Below, one piece after another: positions 6,704 through 13,654 of a stretch of 14,916 nucleotides of DNA (position 1 is the first letter of the stretch; the number at the start of each line of letters is the position of its first letter). Origin of the DNA: Granulicella sp. UBA5172 (GTDB lineage: Bacteria > Acidobacteriota > Terriglobia > Terriglobales > Acidobacteriaceae); assembly GCA_002413385.1 (NCBI GenBank), contig DHWW01000005.1, positions 319 through 15,234 of the forward strand, read 5' to 3'. The position numbers and the translations under genes are program-made. Under the pieces are notes generated by a model. It saw nothing but the letters and a program-made list of their open reading frames with translations, had not been told where the DNA came from and made no database searches.

Positions 6704-7316
6704 CTACAAGTCTGTCATCAGACCGGGCTTCGCCTGACCGACTGCTGCATAGAATTCGCGCAACTTATCGACGAGTTCCACCAGTGGGTAGCTTCCATTT
6801 GCACCACTTGGGCTGGGAAGCAGCCATACGCCTGCACCTCCGAGAGTATCTTGCTGCTGGCCGACTTCTGCGCGCGGTTGGCCAAAGGCTACGCGGTAAG
6901 CACTGACGCCGAAGACCGCAACCCAGCGTGGGCGGTGGATGCGCATTGTGCGTGCGAGCCTGCGCCTGCCGGCCACAAGTTCCTCGGCCGCCACCTCGCG
7001 AGCTGTCGCTGTGGCTCGGCGCACCAGACTTGTAATCCCGTATCCCAGTTCGAGAAGATCATGGCTTTCGTTCGGCGCTAATACCCGGGGTGTGAATCCC
7101 GCCAGGTGCAGCGCCGGCCAAAATCTGTTACCGGGTCGCGCAAAATGACGCTTTGTTGCTGCGGAATATAGCCCCTGGGTTGATGCCGCAGAAAAGAACT
7201 TTGAGATCGGGGGCGATGGGGTCGGGTATACGACAACCCGCCGCAGCACGAATCACGTCGGCGGTCGGCGGTCGCAGCTTGGTTGTGTCTTCATGCACCT
7301 TACATAATTTCTGCAT
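6704..7316 (-). pseudogene. mug: Mug-type G:T/U mismatch-specific DNA glycosylase, one frameshift
   Basis: The start is ATG 7316, 13 bp after the stop of the HVA1 gene. The first frame reads up to APDLKVLFCGINPG, motif 1 of the Mug family (catalytic Asn in GINPG). The rest lies in another frame: LYSAATKRHFARPGNRFW, then AGFTPRVLAP, LGYGITSLVRRATATA, and LPSPSGANG, which corresponds to the family NPSG motif. Removing one base from the CCCC run at 7172-7175 (GGGG on the coding strand) joins the frames exactly and gives a 203-residue protein. The enzyme excises uracil or ethenocytosine opposite G in base excision repair. A frameshift at the active-site loop would abolish activity if real. The same strand and short gap suggest an operon with the HVA1 gene. 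Confidence 0.88.
7172..7175 (-). other. Apparent frameshift site in G4 run (mug)
   Basis: On the coding strand the text is AAC CCA GGG G-CTA TAT TCC GCA. Dropping one G restores INPGLYSAATKRHF, which matches the Mug family across the break. Confidence 0.75.
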
Positions 7317-7329
7317 CAACTTCTCACCC

Positions 7330-7554
7330 TCAGAGCCTGGTGAGCGCCGAGCCCTTATGCATCGCAATGTGATCCGTTTTGTCGCTCTTGATCTCGTATT
7401 GCGGTTCATCCTTGCTTGCGTGAACCTTATACCCTTTGAACTCAATCTCGGAGGTGATCACCTTTGTAATCTTGCCGCTGACGTGACCGGCTTCCGAGTT
7501 CCAACTGACGTGATCGCCAACCTTGAAGTGCTTCGTAGCCTGCTTTCTGGTCAT
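7330..7554 (-). CDS. HVA1/TUDOR-domain small protein (DUF2945)
   Basis: This 74-residue basic protein begins MTRKQATKHFKVGDHVSWNS. It continues with GHVSGKITKVITSEIEFKGY, the segment YKVHASKDEPQYEIKSDKT, and HKGSALTRL. The pattern 'KVGDxVxWNSxxGxVxGxIxK ... YEIKSDKT..AxHKxxAL' is the DUF2945/hypervirulence-associated TUDOR family, whose biochemical role is not established. The ATG at 7554 is chosen because AGGAG lies 8 bp upstream and homology starts there, although the frame stays open to 7767. It precedes mug by 13 bp and is divergent from alkA. A second family member is found at 12330. Confidence 0.88.
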   Translation of the reverse strand: MTRKQATKHFKVGDHVSWNSEAGHVSGKITKVITSEIEFKGYKVHASKDEPQYEIKSDKTDHIAMHKGSALTRL

Positions 7555-7849
7555 TGCCTCTTCTCCTATAGCTCGGTTAGCTCGGTGGCCCATTCCGGTG
7601 ACATGTGTCGCAATTTCGGGAGCCGTAGTTCTGTTCCGCCCATTGGAGTTGCCGGAGGAAAGAAACGGATTGAAGCGGATCGTCCGAATCCATGATACTC
7701 CGGGTCCAGGCTCTCTTATACTTGGATGCGCGACAAGTGGCGCCGCACCTTGGTGCGCTGGAATCACGTTCTGCCACGTAGAATTGTGGCGCTACTCGAA
7801 TCATGGATGCGGGTGCCAATTGCTCCACGAACATAAAGTTCCCCTCAAG
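7555..7849. other. Divergent intergenic region between HVA1 gene and alkA
   Basis: About 295 bp hold the 5' sides of two divergent genes. The HVA1 ribosome site (AGGAG) is at the left end. I see no convincing -35/-10 pair, operator or RNA gene. Open frames crossing it on both strands lack family resemblance. Confidence 0.5.
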
Positions 7850-8767
7850 ATGCCATACCGTCTCGATCTCACGGTAAGTGTGCTCCGGCGCCTCTCGACC
7901 AACGTAGTCGATCGGTTCACGCCAGAGGGGCAATACATACGCGCCCTCTCCGGTTTCCCCACGCCGGTCGTCGTACGTGCCACGCAGTTGCAACATGAGG
8001 ACTGCCTCTTCATCACTATCGAGGCCGATACGGAATACGATTCCACAGCGCTCGACTCGGTATGCCGGATGCTCACAGTCGATCGCGATCTCACTGACTT
8101 CAATCTTGCGGCTTCGCACGTTCCCTGGTTAGCTCCCCTCGTTACCCGCATGAGTGGCGTAAAACCCCCTCGCTATCCCACGCTTTGGGAGGCCTGCGCC
8201 AACGCGATCGTTTTTCAGCAGGTGAGCCTGCGTTCGGCAGCGCGATCCATGCAACGCATGGTGCTTGCACTTGGGCAACCGGTCGAAGTCGCCGAGCTGC
8301 CTACCCCTTGCTTTGTCTTTCCATCTGCAGAAAGGGTTCAGACCGCGAGCGATGGTTTGTTGCGTGCAACCGGGCTCAGCGCGGATAAGCTTGCGACCTT
8401 GCGGCGCGTCGCCGAAGCACTCGACTCCGGCCTCCTTGACGAGAAAGCGCTGGAGACCTCTCCGAGTCTGGATGCGGCAGCGGTCCTCCGCCAGATCAAG
8501 GGGATCGGTCCGTGGACGGCAGCTATGATTCTGTTGCGCGGCCTCGGGAGACTGGACGTGTTGCCCGCTAACGATACCAGCGTGGCAAGCAACATCGCAC
8601 TCGTCGCCGGGTCAGCGCCGTTCGATGCCCAAGCCGTTCTGAGCGCGCTCGGGCCGCAGCGAGGAATGTTGTATTTTTATCTGCTGCTCGCACGTTTGGA
8701 AGCTCGCGGAGAGATCGGGCGCCCATCATTCGAACGACCAGAACCGGACAGCCGACCCGCTATGTAG
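7850..8767 (+). CDS. alkA: AlkA-like DNA-3-methyladenine glycosylase II
   Basis: This 305-residue HhH-GPD superfamily glycosylase removes alkylated bases (3-methyladenine and related) in base excision repair. The N-terminal part (MPYRLDLTVSVLRRL) resembles the AlkA beta domain. The glycosylase core starts near WEACANAIVFQQVSLRSAA (about 113-131). It includes the helix-hairpin-helix IKGIGPWTAAMILLRGLG (216-233) and the catalytic Asp in LPANDTSVASNI (D242). The length is a little over that of E. coli AlkA (282). ATG 7850 fits the start of homology, though its ribosome site is poor (no clear purine run) and the frame is open upstream to 7523. No Ada-type methyltransferase domain is attached. It sits close to mug, so two base-excision genes lie within 2 kb. 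Confidence 0.88.
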   Translation: MPYRLDLTVSVLRRLSTNVVDRFTPEGQYIRALSGFPTPVVVRATQLQHEDCLFITIEADTEYDSTALDSVCRMLTVDRDLTDFNLAASHVPWLAPLVTRMSGVKPPRYPTLWEACANAIVFQQVSLRSAARSMQRMVLALGQPVEVAELPTPCFVFPSAERVQTASDGLLRATGLSADKLATLRRVAEALDSGLLDEKALETSPSLDAAAVLRQIKGIGPWTAAMILLRGLGRLDVLPANDTSVASNIALVAGSAPFDAQAVLSALGPQRGMLYFYLLLARLEARGEIGRPSFERPEPDSRPAM

Positions 8768-8778
8768 CTCAAAGTCAG

Positions 8779-8794
8779 GAGCGGGGTGCCGCTC
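8779..8794 (+). terminator. Hairpin after alkA, possible terminator
   Basis: GAGCGG / CCGCTC forms a perfect 6-bp stem with loop GGTG, 11 bp past the alkA stop. There is no U tract, so termination would need help; the role is uncertain. Confidence 0.35.
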
Positions 8795-8863
8795 TGCCCG
8801 TCGATTATCAAATGCGCATCTCATCATGGACGGGCTGGCGACGGCTCGTATCAGGAGGAGAAG

Positions 8864-9817
8864 ATGGCGACAACCCCGGACATTACTGGTGGTATTGACT
8901 GTGAAGAATCGCGGATACCTCAGCTGAAACCAATTGAGGAGACTCTTCAGAAGCTAGTCCACAGAGCGTTCGCCAGTGGAGGTGAACGAGGACAGGCAGT
9001 TAAGAATTTCCTGAATGGCACGTGGATTGGCGAACCGCTCCATGTGATCCTTACGGACATCCCGATTGGGGCCTGGACTGTTGCGCTTGTATTCGATGGC
9101 CTCGATCTGATGAGCCACAAGCGTGAGTTTGCCGTGGCCGCGGATGCGTCGATCGGAATAGGGTTGGCGGGCGCAGTGGGCGCAGCTGTAACCGGTGTGA
9201 CAGATTGGCAGGACGCCGATGCTCCGGCTCGCCGCCTCGGAATGATTCACGGCCTGCTGAACGTCAGTGCCACAGCGCTCTTCATTACCTCTCTCGTCCT
9301 CCGCAAGAAGAAGTCGCGAACCAGCGGACGTGTCTTCGCCGGCCTCGGATATGCCGTTATGTCCATAGCGGCTCATCTCGGCGGAAAGATGGTGTATGAG
9401 CACAGGGTGGGCGTCGATCGGACCGATGGCGCGGCGTTCCCCCAGGACTTTGTTCCGGTGATGGCCGAGTCCGACCTAGCGGAGGCTAAGCCAACCCGCG
9501 CCGAACACGACGGCGTGCCCATCCTGCTGGTTCGTCGCGGCGATCGGATCTTCGCTCTGGCGGAGACCTGCTCTCATTTCAATGGGCCACTTTCGGAAGG
9601 TAAGCTGGTTGGCGACAGCATCGTATGTCCATGGCATGCTTCCAGGTTCATGCTGGAAGATGGTCGGGTGCTTGATGGACCCGCTGTCCATCCGCAGCCC
9701 TGCCTCCAGGTGCGTATACAGAATGGACAAATAGAAATCCGTAAGCTTCTCTGTGATGATGCAAAACCCGCACGGTCCCCAGAGGTTGAATCAGCAGGCG
9801 CAGGCCAACCGGCTTAA
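8864..9817 (+). CDS. Membrane DUF2231 domain fused to Rieske [2Fe-2S] domain
   Basis: This protein has 317 residues. ATG 8864 is preceded by AGGAGG (8853-8858), which settles the start over a longer open frame from 8786. The first half is a DUF2231-type membrane domain with four helices (about 60-80, 92-112, 128-146, 155-175). It includes PLHVILTDIPIGAW and late conserved His residues (H129, H171) that could bind haem. The second half (about 200-295) is a Rieske ferredoxin-like domain. Its cluster motifs are CSH (236-238) and CPWH (255-258), in CSHFNGPLSEG and CPWHASRF. The Cys-x-His / Cys-x-x-His set is complete. Membrane-bound electron transfer is the likely role; partners are unknown. Its stop codon overlaps the ATG of the DUF488 remnant (TAATG). 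Confidence 0.87.
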   Translation: MATTPDITGGIDCEESRIPQLKPIEETLQKLVHRAFASGGERGQAVKNFLNGTWIGEPLHVILTDIPIGAWTVALVFDGLDLMSHKREFAVAADASIGIGLAGAVGAAVTGVTDWQDADAPARRLGMIHGLLNVSATALFITSLVLRKKKSRTSGRVFAGLGYAVMSIAAHLGGKMVYEHRVGVDRTDGAAFPQDFVPVMAESDLAEAKPTRAEHDGVPILLVRRGDRIFALAETCSHFNGPLSEGKLVGDSIVCPWHASRFMLEDGRVLDGPAVHPQPCLQVRIQNGQIEIRKLLCDDAKPARSPEVESAGAGQPA

Positions 9818-9828
9818 TGGAGCTTGAG

Positions 9829-9981
9829 ATGATTCAACTGGAGCGGGCGTACGATGCCGAGAGCGGCTGCAAGGCATGGACGTTGATCCTGGTATACAGC
9901 TCGCATGACACCGAGCATAATAGTGCGGTGGCGTTGCGAGAGTTTCTCCAGCATCATCTACATGGTAAGAAATCATCGTAA
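9829..9981 (+). pseudogene. DUF488 (YeaO-like) gene with internal in-frame deletion
   Basis: This short frame reads MIQLERAYDAESGC at its start and TLILVYSSHDTEHNSAV then ALREFLQHHL at its end. In YeaO/DUF488 proteins (about 115-120 residues) the first piece is the N-terminus, and the second is the C-terminus ('TLLYSSxDTEHNxAxxLxEFL'). The middle 65-80 residues, including the DGxRxLVDRLWPRG motif, are missing without loss of frame. The start is ATG 9829 with GGAG 6 bp upstream; an in-frame ATG at 9817 overlaps the stop of the Rieske gene. The product would be about 50 residues and probably non-functional. It could be a true deletion scar or an assembly collapse. Confidence 0.7.
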
Positions 9982-10049
9982 ATCCGATGGCCTGGATCAG
10001 CCGAACTGGCCTACTCGATCCTTTGTACCGGGATGCTAGAGATCCTCTC

Positions 10050-10080
10050 AGCCGCAGGTGCCTCTACTTTGGCGGCTTTT
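10050..10080 (+). terminator. Weak terminator-like hairpin before sdhB
   Basis: AGCCGC (10050-10055) and GCGGCT (10072-10077) can pair across a 16-nt loop, followed by TTTT. It would separate sdhB from the Rieske/DUF488 unit, but the long loop makes this only suggestive. Confidence 0.35.
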
Positions 10081-10104
10081 CGCAGCGCGACATTAGGAGT
10101 TGGC

Positions 10105-10893
10105 ATGGTGGAAAAAACAGTTCGTTTGGATATTAAACGACAGGACACCCTCAATTCGGAGCCCTATTGGGAAGAATTTGAACTCTGTTGGAGACCCGGC
10201 ATGAACGTCATCAGCGCACTGATGGACATCGCCATGGAGCCGGTAGATCGCCTTGGAAAACAGACGATGCCAATTACATACGATTCGAATTGCCTGGAGG
10301 AAGTCTGTGGATCGTGCGCTATGCGAATCAATGGCCAAGCGGCGATGGCGTGCTCTTCCCTCATCGATAAGCTGAAACATCCCATCCGTCTCGAACCGCT
10401 GTCACGATTTCCTGTTGTACGCGACTTAGCCGTAGACCGCAGCGTTCTGTTTGATAACTTGAAGCAGGTGAAGGCCTGGGTTCCCATAGATGGAACCTAT
10501 GATCTCGGCGCAGGTCCGCATATCGACCCCGCGGTCCAGGAGCAAGCCTATCCACTTTCACGTTGCATGTCCTGTTGCTTGTGTATGGAAGTTTGCCCGC
10601 AGTATAGCGAACCTACGCGATTTGTTGGAGCTGCCATCATCAATCAGGTGCGCCTATTCAACATGCATCCCACGGGGGCTACCTTGAAGCACGAGCGCCT
10701 AAGCGCCATGATGGAGGATGGTGGAATTCATGAGTGCAGTTTTGCAGGGAATTGTGTGCAAATCTGCCCAAAGAACATTCCATTGACAACGTCCATCTCC
10801 GTTGTTAACGGCCAAGTGATGAAGCAGGCGTTTGGAAACTTCTTTCAGAAAACGGAACTTACCAGCGCTCGACAAAAGCCGGGAAAGCGTTAA
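10105..10893 (+). CDS. sdhB: Succinate dehydrogenase/fumarate reductase iron-sulfur subunit, orphan copy
   Basis: This 262-residue protein starts at ATG 10105 behind AGGAG (10095-10099); the frame is open upstream to 10033 without better signals. The N-terminal ferredoxin domain holds the [2Fe-2S] cysteines C63, C68, C71 and C83 (CLEEVCGSC...AC). The C-terminal domain holds CMSCCLCMEVCP (C154, C157, C160, C164) and CSFAGNCVQICP (C211, C217, C221). By the E. coli SdhB scheme these are the ligands of [4Fe-4S] and [3Fe-4S]. All ligands are present, so the subunit looks functional. It passes electrons from FAD in SdhA to quinone in complex II. No flavoprotein (sdhA) or membrane anchor (sdhC/D) gene is adjacent, which is unusual, as these are normally in one operon. 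It may be a second copy serving the chromosomal complex or another flavoprotein. Confidence 0.93.
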   Translation: MVEKTVRLDIKRQDTLNSEPYWEEFELCWRPGMNVISALMDIAMEPVDRLGKQTMPITYDSNCLEEVCGSCAMRINGQAAMACSSLIDKLKHPIRLEPLSRFPVVRDLAVDRSVLFDNLKQVKAWVPIDGTYDLGAGPHIDPAVQEQAYPLSRCMSCCLCMEVCPQYSEPTRFVGAAIINQVRLFNMHPTGATLKHERLSAMMEDGGIHECSFAGNCVQICPKNIPLTTSISVVNGQVMKQAFGNFFQKTELTSARQKPGKR

Positions 10894-10897
10894 TCAC

Positions 10898-10930
10898 TGA
10901 GACTGCCTTCCCGCGTCGGGAAGAGTCTCA
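10898..10930. terminator. Long nested hairpin between convergent genes
   Basis: TGAGACT/AGTCTCA (7 bp) encloses CTTCCCG/CGGGAAG (7 bp) around a CGT loop, with a 2-nt bulge (GC) on one side. It starts 5 bp after the sdhB stop and ends 17 bp before the stop of the opposing gene. It is symmetric, so it could act on both transcripts, but neither side has a T run. It could serve as a Rho-assisted terminator or mRNA 3'-end stabiliser. Confidence 0.6.
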
Positions 10931-10947
10931 GGCGAAGTGAACACCAC

Positions 10948-11253
10948 CTACCTCCTTATCGGGCGACCAAGTTTCTTCTCGACTCTGTCGACGGCACCCT
11001 CAATTTCGCCGGTCCGTTCCCCGTAATCGTCCAGTCTCATCATGGTCAACACCCGCTCGTTCTCCTTACGAGTTTCGAGGTGACAGCTTTTTGCTACTTC
11101 CATAAGTTGGTCCCACGTCCCTTCGATCAATGTGCCAAATGCGGTCATCTTGTAATCCAGGCCGCTGTCCTCGATGATCGTAGCGAGGTTGGCGATGTCG
11201 CCGCTGATCGAACGGCTTTGTCCCCGTGGAATGATCGTGAGTTCCAGTACCAT
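10948..11253 (-). CDS. MTH1187-family thiamine-binding protein (UPF0045/DUF77)
   Basis: This 101-residue protein begins MVLELTIIPRGQSRSISGDI and continues with SGLDYKMTAFGTLIEGTWDQ, LMEVAKSC, VLTMMRLDDYGERTGEIEGA and VEKKLGR. The 'SGLxYxxxxxGTxIEG' centre and closing 'DxRxG....VxxVEKxL' are hallmarks of the MTH1187/YkoF-like ferredoxin-fold family. Some members bind thiamine, which is structural knowledge from relatives. ATG 11253 has AAGGAGAG upstream (spacing 9), and homology begins there. The frame is open to 11343, but the extension is Arg-rich and looks non-coding. It lies on the same strand as the RIC gene, with a 152-bp gap that holds nothing else I can recognise. Confidence 0.82.
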   Translation of the reverse strand: MVLELTIIPRGQSRSISGDIANLATIIEDSGLDYKMTAFGTLIEGTWDQLMEVAKSCHLETRKENERVLTMMRLDDYGERTGEIEGAVDRVEKKLGRPIRR

Positions 11254-11405
11254 GGCTTTTTCTCTCCTTGTACTCTGTTTGGTCCGCCCTCGCTTTTGGT
11301 GCTCTGCAACAGCCGCAATACGTCTGTTGCGATCACTACGCAACTCCGTGGCGCTGGATCGAACCTCTGGAGCGTCGTCTACCTCACGCCATTTCGGGGG
11401 ATGCT

Positions 11406-12118
11406 CTAGTCACAAACTCGCGAGTGCTCAAGAACTCGAGGGAATAGGATGTAGTTCTCCAAATGGATGTGTTCGCTGAGGTCCTTATCGAAATCTTCCA
11501 GGGGTCGATAAAGTGCCCGTAGGAGGTGCATGCGTCAGCGGGAGGATGATAATTATTGCTCAACTCACGCAGCAGACGAAGTTCATTACCAGTGTGTCTG
11601 TGATCCGTCAATACGTGGTCGACGGGTTCGTCTCCGCAGGCGCAAGTAGACGGCGATTTCGATCCTTGTCCGTTATCCAGTTGCGAAATGTACGGGAAGA
11701 GGATCGTCCCTTCCCAAAAGAAGTGGAACTCGAGTTCTGTGCTGATTGCGGCAAACGCCTCACTCATTTGAAAAAGTTCTGGGTGCTCTTTACCGTGTTG
11801 GCGTTCTACCTTGGCTGCCAGTGGGCGGATCAACTTGAGTTGCTCACGCGCGATTGCATGGTGATGCTTCACGATAAACTCGCTGATCTCTTTAAGCGGA
11901 ACCTTCTGCCACTTTAGCTCAAACGTGCTCGCGTCCTGTTGCTGTCGTTCTAGAGCTTCAAGCACCGGTGTGGGATCAAGGTCACGCCGATTGCAGACCT
12001 CAGCTAACGTGGACTCGCTGCCGCAGCGGTAATCAATCCCATACCGCTCCAGCACAGTGATGGCTTCTGGATGTTCGACGACAATTTGGCGAACAGACTG
12101 ATCGGACGAAGTAGTCAT
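11406..12118 (-). CDS. ytfE: Iron-sulfur cluster repair di-iron protein (YtfE/RIC/ScdA), frameshifted near the C-terminus
   Basis: ATG 12118 opens the N-terminal ScdA (DUF542) domain: QIVVEHPEAITVLERYGIDY then RCGSESTLAEVC. Relatives have DYCCGG; here one Cys is replaced by Arg. A hemerythrin-like four-helix domain follows, with KHHHAIAREQL (83-93), LEFHFFWEGTILFPY (129-143, H132 and E136), DHVLTDHRHTGNELRLLREL and NNYHPPADACTSY. At about 11519 one base is missing. The true end is in the next frame as RALYRPLEDFDKDLSEHIHL, ENYILFPRVLEHSRVCD, stopping at TAG 11406-11408. Restored, the protein is 237 residues, normal for the family. As written, translation shifts into unrelated sequence and ends at 11384, losing the last H-x-x-x-E iron ligands. 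Family members repair Fe-S clusters damaged by NO or H2O2 in the cytoplasm. Confidence 0.9.
11516..11521 (-). other. Apparent frameshift site near ytfE C-terminus
   Basis: On the coding strand TCC TAC GGG CAC should read TCC TAC CGG GCA CTT to continue TSYRALYRPLEDF. A single missing base (one C of a CC) explains the switch. Confidence 0.75.
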
Positions 12119-12329
12119 GTCTTTTCCTTCCATGAGCATACTCGCAAACCGTCCACACCCGTGTAAAGGATGCCCCGGGACAGAATGTAAAGAATGTTCC
12201 GACACTTGACATCCTCACCAGTTGCGCCACCGTCAAACATAAGGCAGGCTCGACATTGCTGGTATCAGAGACAATCCTGAGTCTGGTTGCTGGTCGATGA
12301 AAGTACGTCAACCTCAACGGAGAGATGAT

Positions 12330-12542
12330 ATGGCTACTAAAGAAAAGGAGTTCAAGACAATCCCCGTTGGCACCAAAGTGTCATGGCATTACCGCAGTGC
12401 CATCGGCCATGGCACGGTCACTGGTGTGTTCAAGATGGGCACCACCGCAGATAACACAATGTACAGCGTACGCGAGACTGACCATCATCCGGGCGAACCA
12501 GCCATCGTGCACCACTCAGGCAAGGCACTCAGTCGCGCATGA
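12330..12542 (+). CDS. HVA1/TUDOR-domain small protein, second copy (DUF2945-like)
   Basis: This 70-residue protein begins MATKEKEFKTIPVGTKVSWH. It continues YRSAIGHGTVTGVFKMGTT, MYSVRETDHHPGEPAIVHHS and GKALSRA. The 'VGTKVSWxYRSAIGHGTVxGV ... YxVRExDHHPGEPAxVHHSGKALxR' pattern places it in the same TUDOR-like family as the protein at 7330. It is the DHHPGE subtype, so the two are not close duplicates. ATG 12330 has GGAGA 6 bp upstream; an in-frame ATG at 12297 is less well placed. It is divergent from ytfE, and its stop is one base from the opposing transaldolase stop. Its function is not established. Confidence 0.85.
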   Translation: MATKEKEFKTIPVGTKVSWHYRSAIGHGTVTGVFKMGTTADNTMYSVRETDHHPGEPAIVHHSGKALSRA

Positions 12543-12543
12543 G

Positions 12544-13632
12544 TTAGCCCCTGGACTCACGGCGAGCGGTTCCTTTCGACTCGATGGAATTGAGCAGATC
12601 CTTCCAGGCTTTTACGAAGGATTCAGCGCCTTTGCGCTGAAGATCGGCGGCCAAGCGGTCATGGTCAACGCCGGCCTGCGCGAACTTATCTATTACCTTC
12701 TCAGCATCTCCCCCGTCAAAGGGCAGGAGCTCTCCCAAGACCCCATGGTCGGCAAAGGCGTGTAACGTGGCATCAGGAATCGTGTTGATGGTAAACGGCG
12801 CGGCAAGCGCCTTGATGTAGAGAACATCTGAGGCATTCGGATTTTTGGTGCCTGTACTCGCCCAGAGCAGACGTTGTGGTCGCGCCCCGGCATTCGCCAA
12901 TCGGAGCCAGCGAGGTGAGTCCAGCAGTTGACGATAGGCCTCGTAGGTCTGTTTGGCGACGGCGATCCCGAGATTGTCTTGCAACTCTGTAGGGACTTTC
13001 CCCATCGTCGCTTTGTCCCAGCGGCTGATGAAGACTGAAGCCACCGAACACACATCCGGTCGAAGTCCCGCTTGGATGCGCCGTTCAACACCGCGTAAAT
13101 ACGCGTCAGCAGCAGCCAGATATTGTTCGCGCGAAAAGAGCAAGGTCACATTCACGGGCACTCCGGCGAAGATAGACTCCTCAATTGCCGGTAGACCTTC
13201 GCGAGTGCCGGGAATCTTAACGAAAAGATTCGGTCTCTCGACGCGAATATGAAGGCGCTTGACCTCGGCGATGGTGCCCGCCGTGTCGTAAGCGAGCAGG
13301 GGTGAGACTTCGAGCGATACCCAGCCATCGATACCATTGGTCCGATCGTAGATCGACCGGAAGAGGTCGCTGGCCTGTCTCAGATCATCGACAGCGAGTT
13401 CAAAGAAGAGCTCCTCACCGCACTTGCCTGCTTTCGTCTTCTGGTAGATGGCTTCATCGTAGAAGCTTGAATTTCTAATCGCAAGGTCGAAGATCGAAGG
13501 ATTTGAAGTGAGCCCGGTGACCGAAAGTTCTTCAACGTAATGTTGGAGTGTCCCACTTGTCAGGAGCCCACGGGTGATGTTGTCGAGCCAGAGACTCTGC
13601 CCGAGATCGTGGAGCTGTTGTGTCGGATTCAT
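12544..13632 (-). CDS. tal: Transaldolase
   Basis: This 362-residue enzyme transfers a dihydroxyacetone unit between sugar phosphates in the non-oxidative pentose phosphate pathway (cytoplasm). Family motifs are GLTSNPSIF (40-48), WVSLEVSPLLAYDT (104-117) and NLFVKIPGTREGLPAI (135-150, with K139 as probable Schiff-base lysine). NVTLLFSREQY, SVFISRWD and RLLWASTGTKNP follow. The length matches the long bacterial type (about 365). ATG 13632 follows AGGAGG at spacing 8. It lies 29 bp downstream of the FNR-type reductase on the same strand, so the two probably share a transcript. Carbon recycling to NADPH would suit a reductase partner; this is inference. Confidence 0.95.
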   Translation of the reverse strand: MNPTQQLHDLGQSLWLDNITRGLLTSGTLQHYVEELSVTGLTSNPSIFDLAIRNSSFYDEAIYQKTKAGKCGEELFFELAVDDLRQASDLFRSIYDRTNGIDGWVSLEVSPLLAYDTAGTIAEVKRLHIRVERPNLFVKIPGTREGLPAIEESIFAGVPVNVTLLFSREQYLAAADAYLRGVERRIQAGLRPDVCSVASVFISRWDKATMGKVPTELQDNLGIAVAKQTYEAYRQLLDSPRWLRLANAGARPQRLLWASTGTKNPNASDVLYIKALAAPFTINTIPDATLHAFADHGVLGELLPFDGGDAEKVIDKFAQAGVDHDRLAADLQRKGAESFVKAWKDLLNSIESKGTARRESRG

Positions 13633-13641
13633 ACTTTTATC

Positions 13642-13654
13642 CTCCTCGCAGGAG
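13642..13654 (-). promoter_or_regulatory. Small hairpin overlapping the tal ribosome-binding site
   Basis: CTCCT-CGC-AGGAG is a perfect inverted repeat. On the transcript its 3' arm is the AGGAG of the transaldolase Shine-Dalgarno, so pairing could mask ribosome access. The stem is only 5 bp, so the effect may be slight. Confidence 0.3.

Noticed and set aside
7523..7849. N-terminal extension of the AlkA-like protein
   Set aside because: The frame is open but overlaps the HVA1 gene start, and the sequence before MPYRLDLT shows no domain.
11513..11917. Plus-strand 134-residue open frame
   Set aside because: It lies entirely opposite the RIC gene, whose motifs are clear, and it shows no domain.
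12206..12236. TTGAC / GTCAA inverted repeat between ytfE and the HVA1 gene as an FNR/NsrR-type operator
   Set aside because: The half-sites are 21 bp apart and only 5 bp long, which does not fit the known short-spaced operators. Chance is likely.
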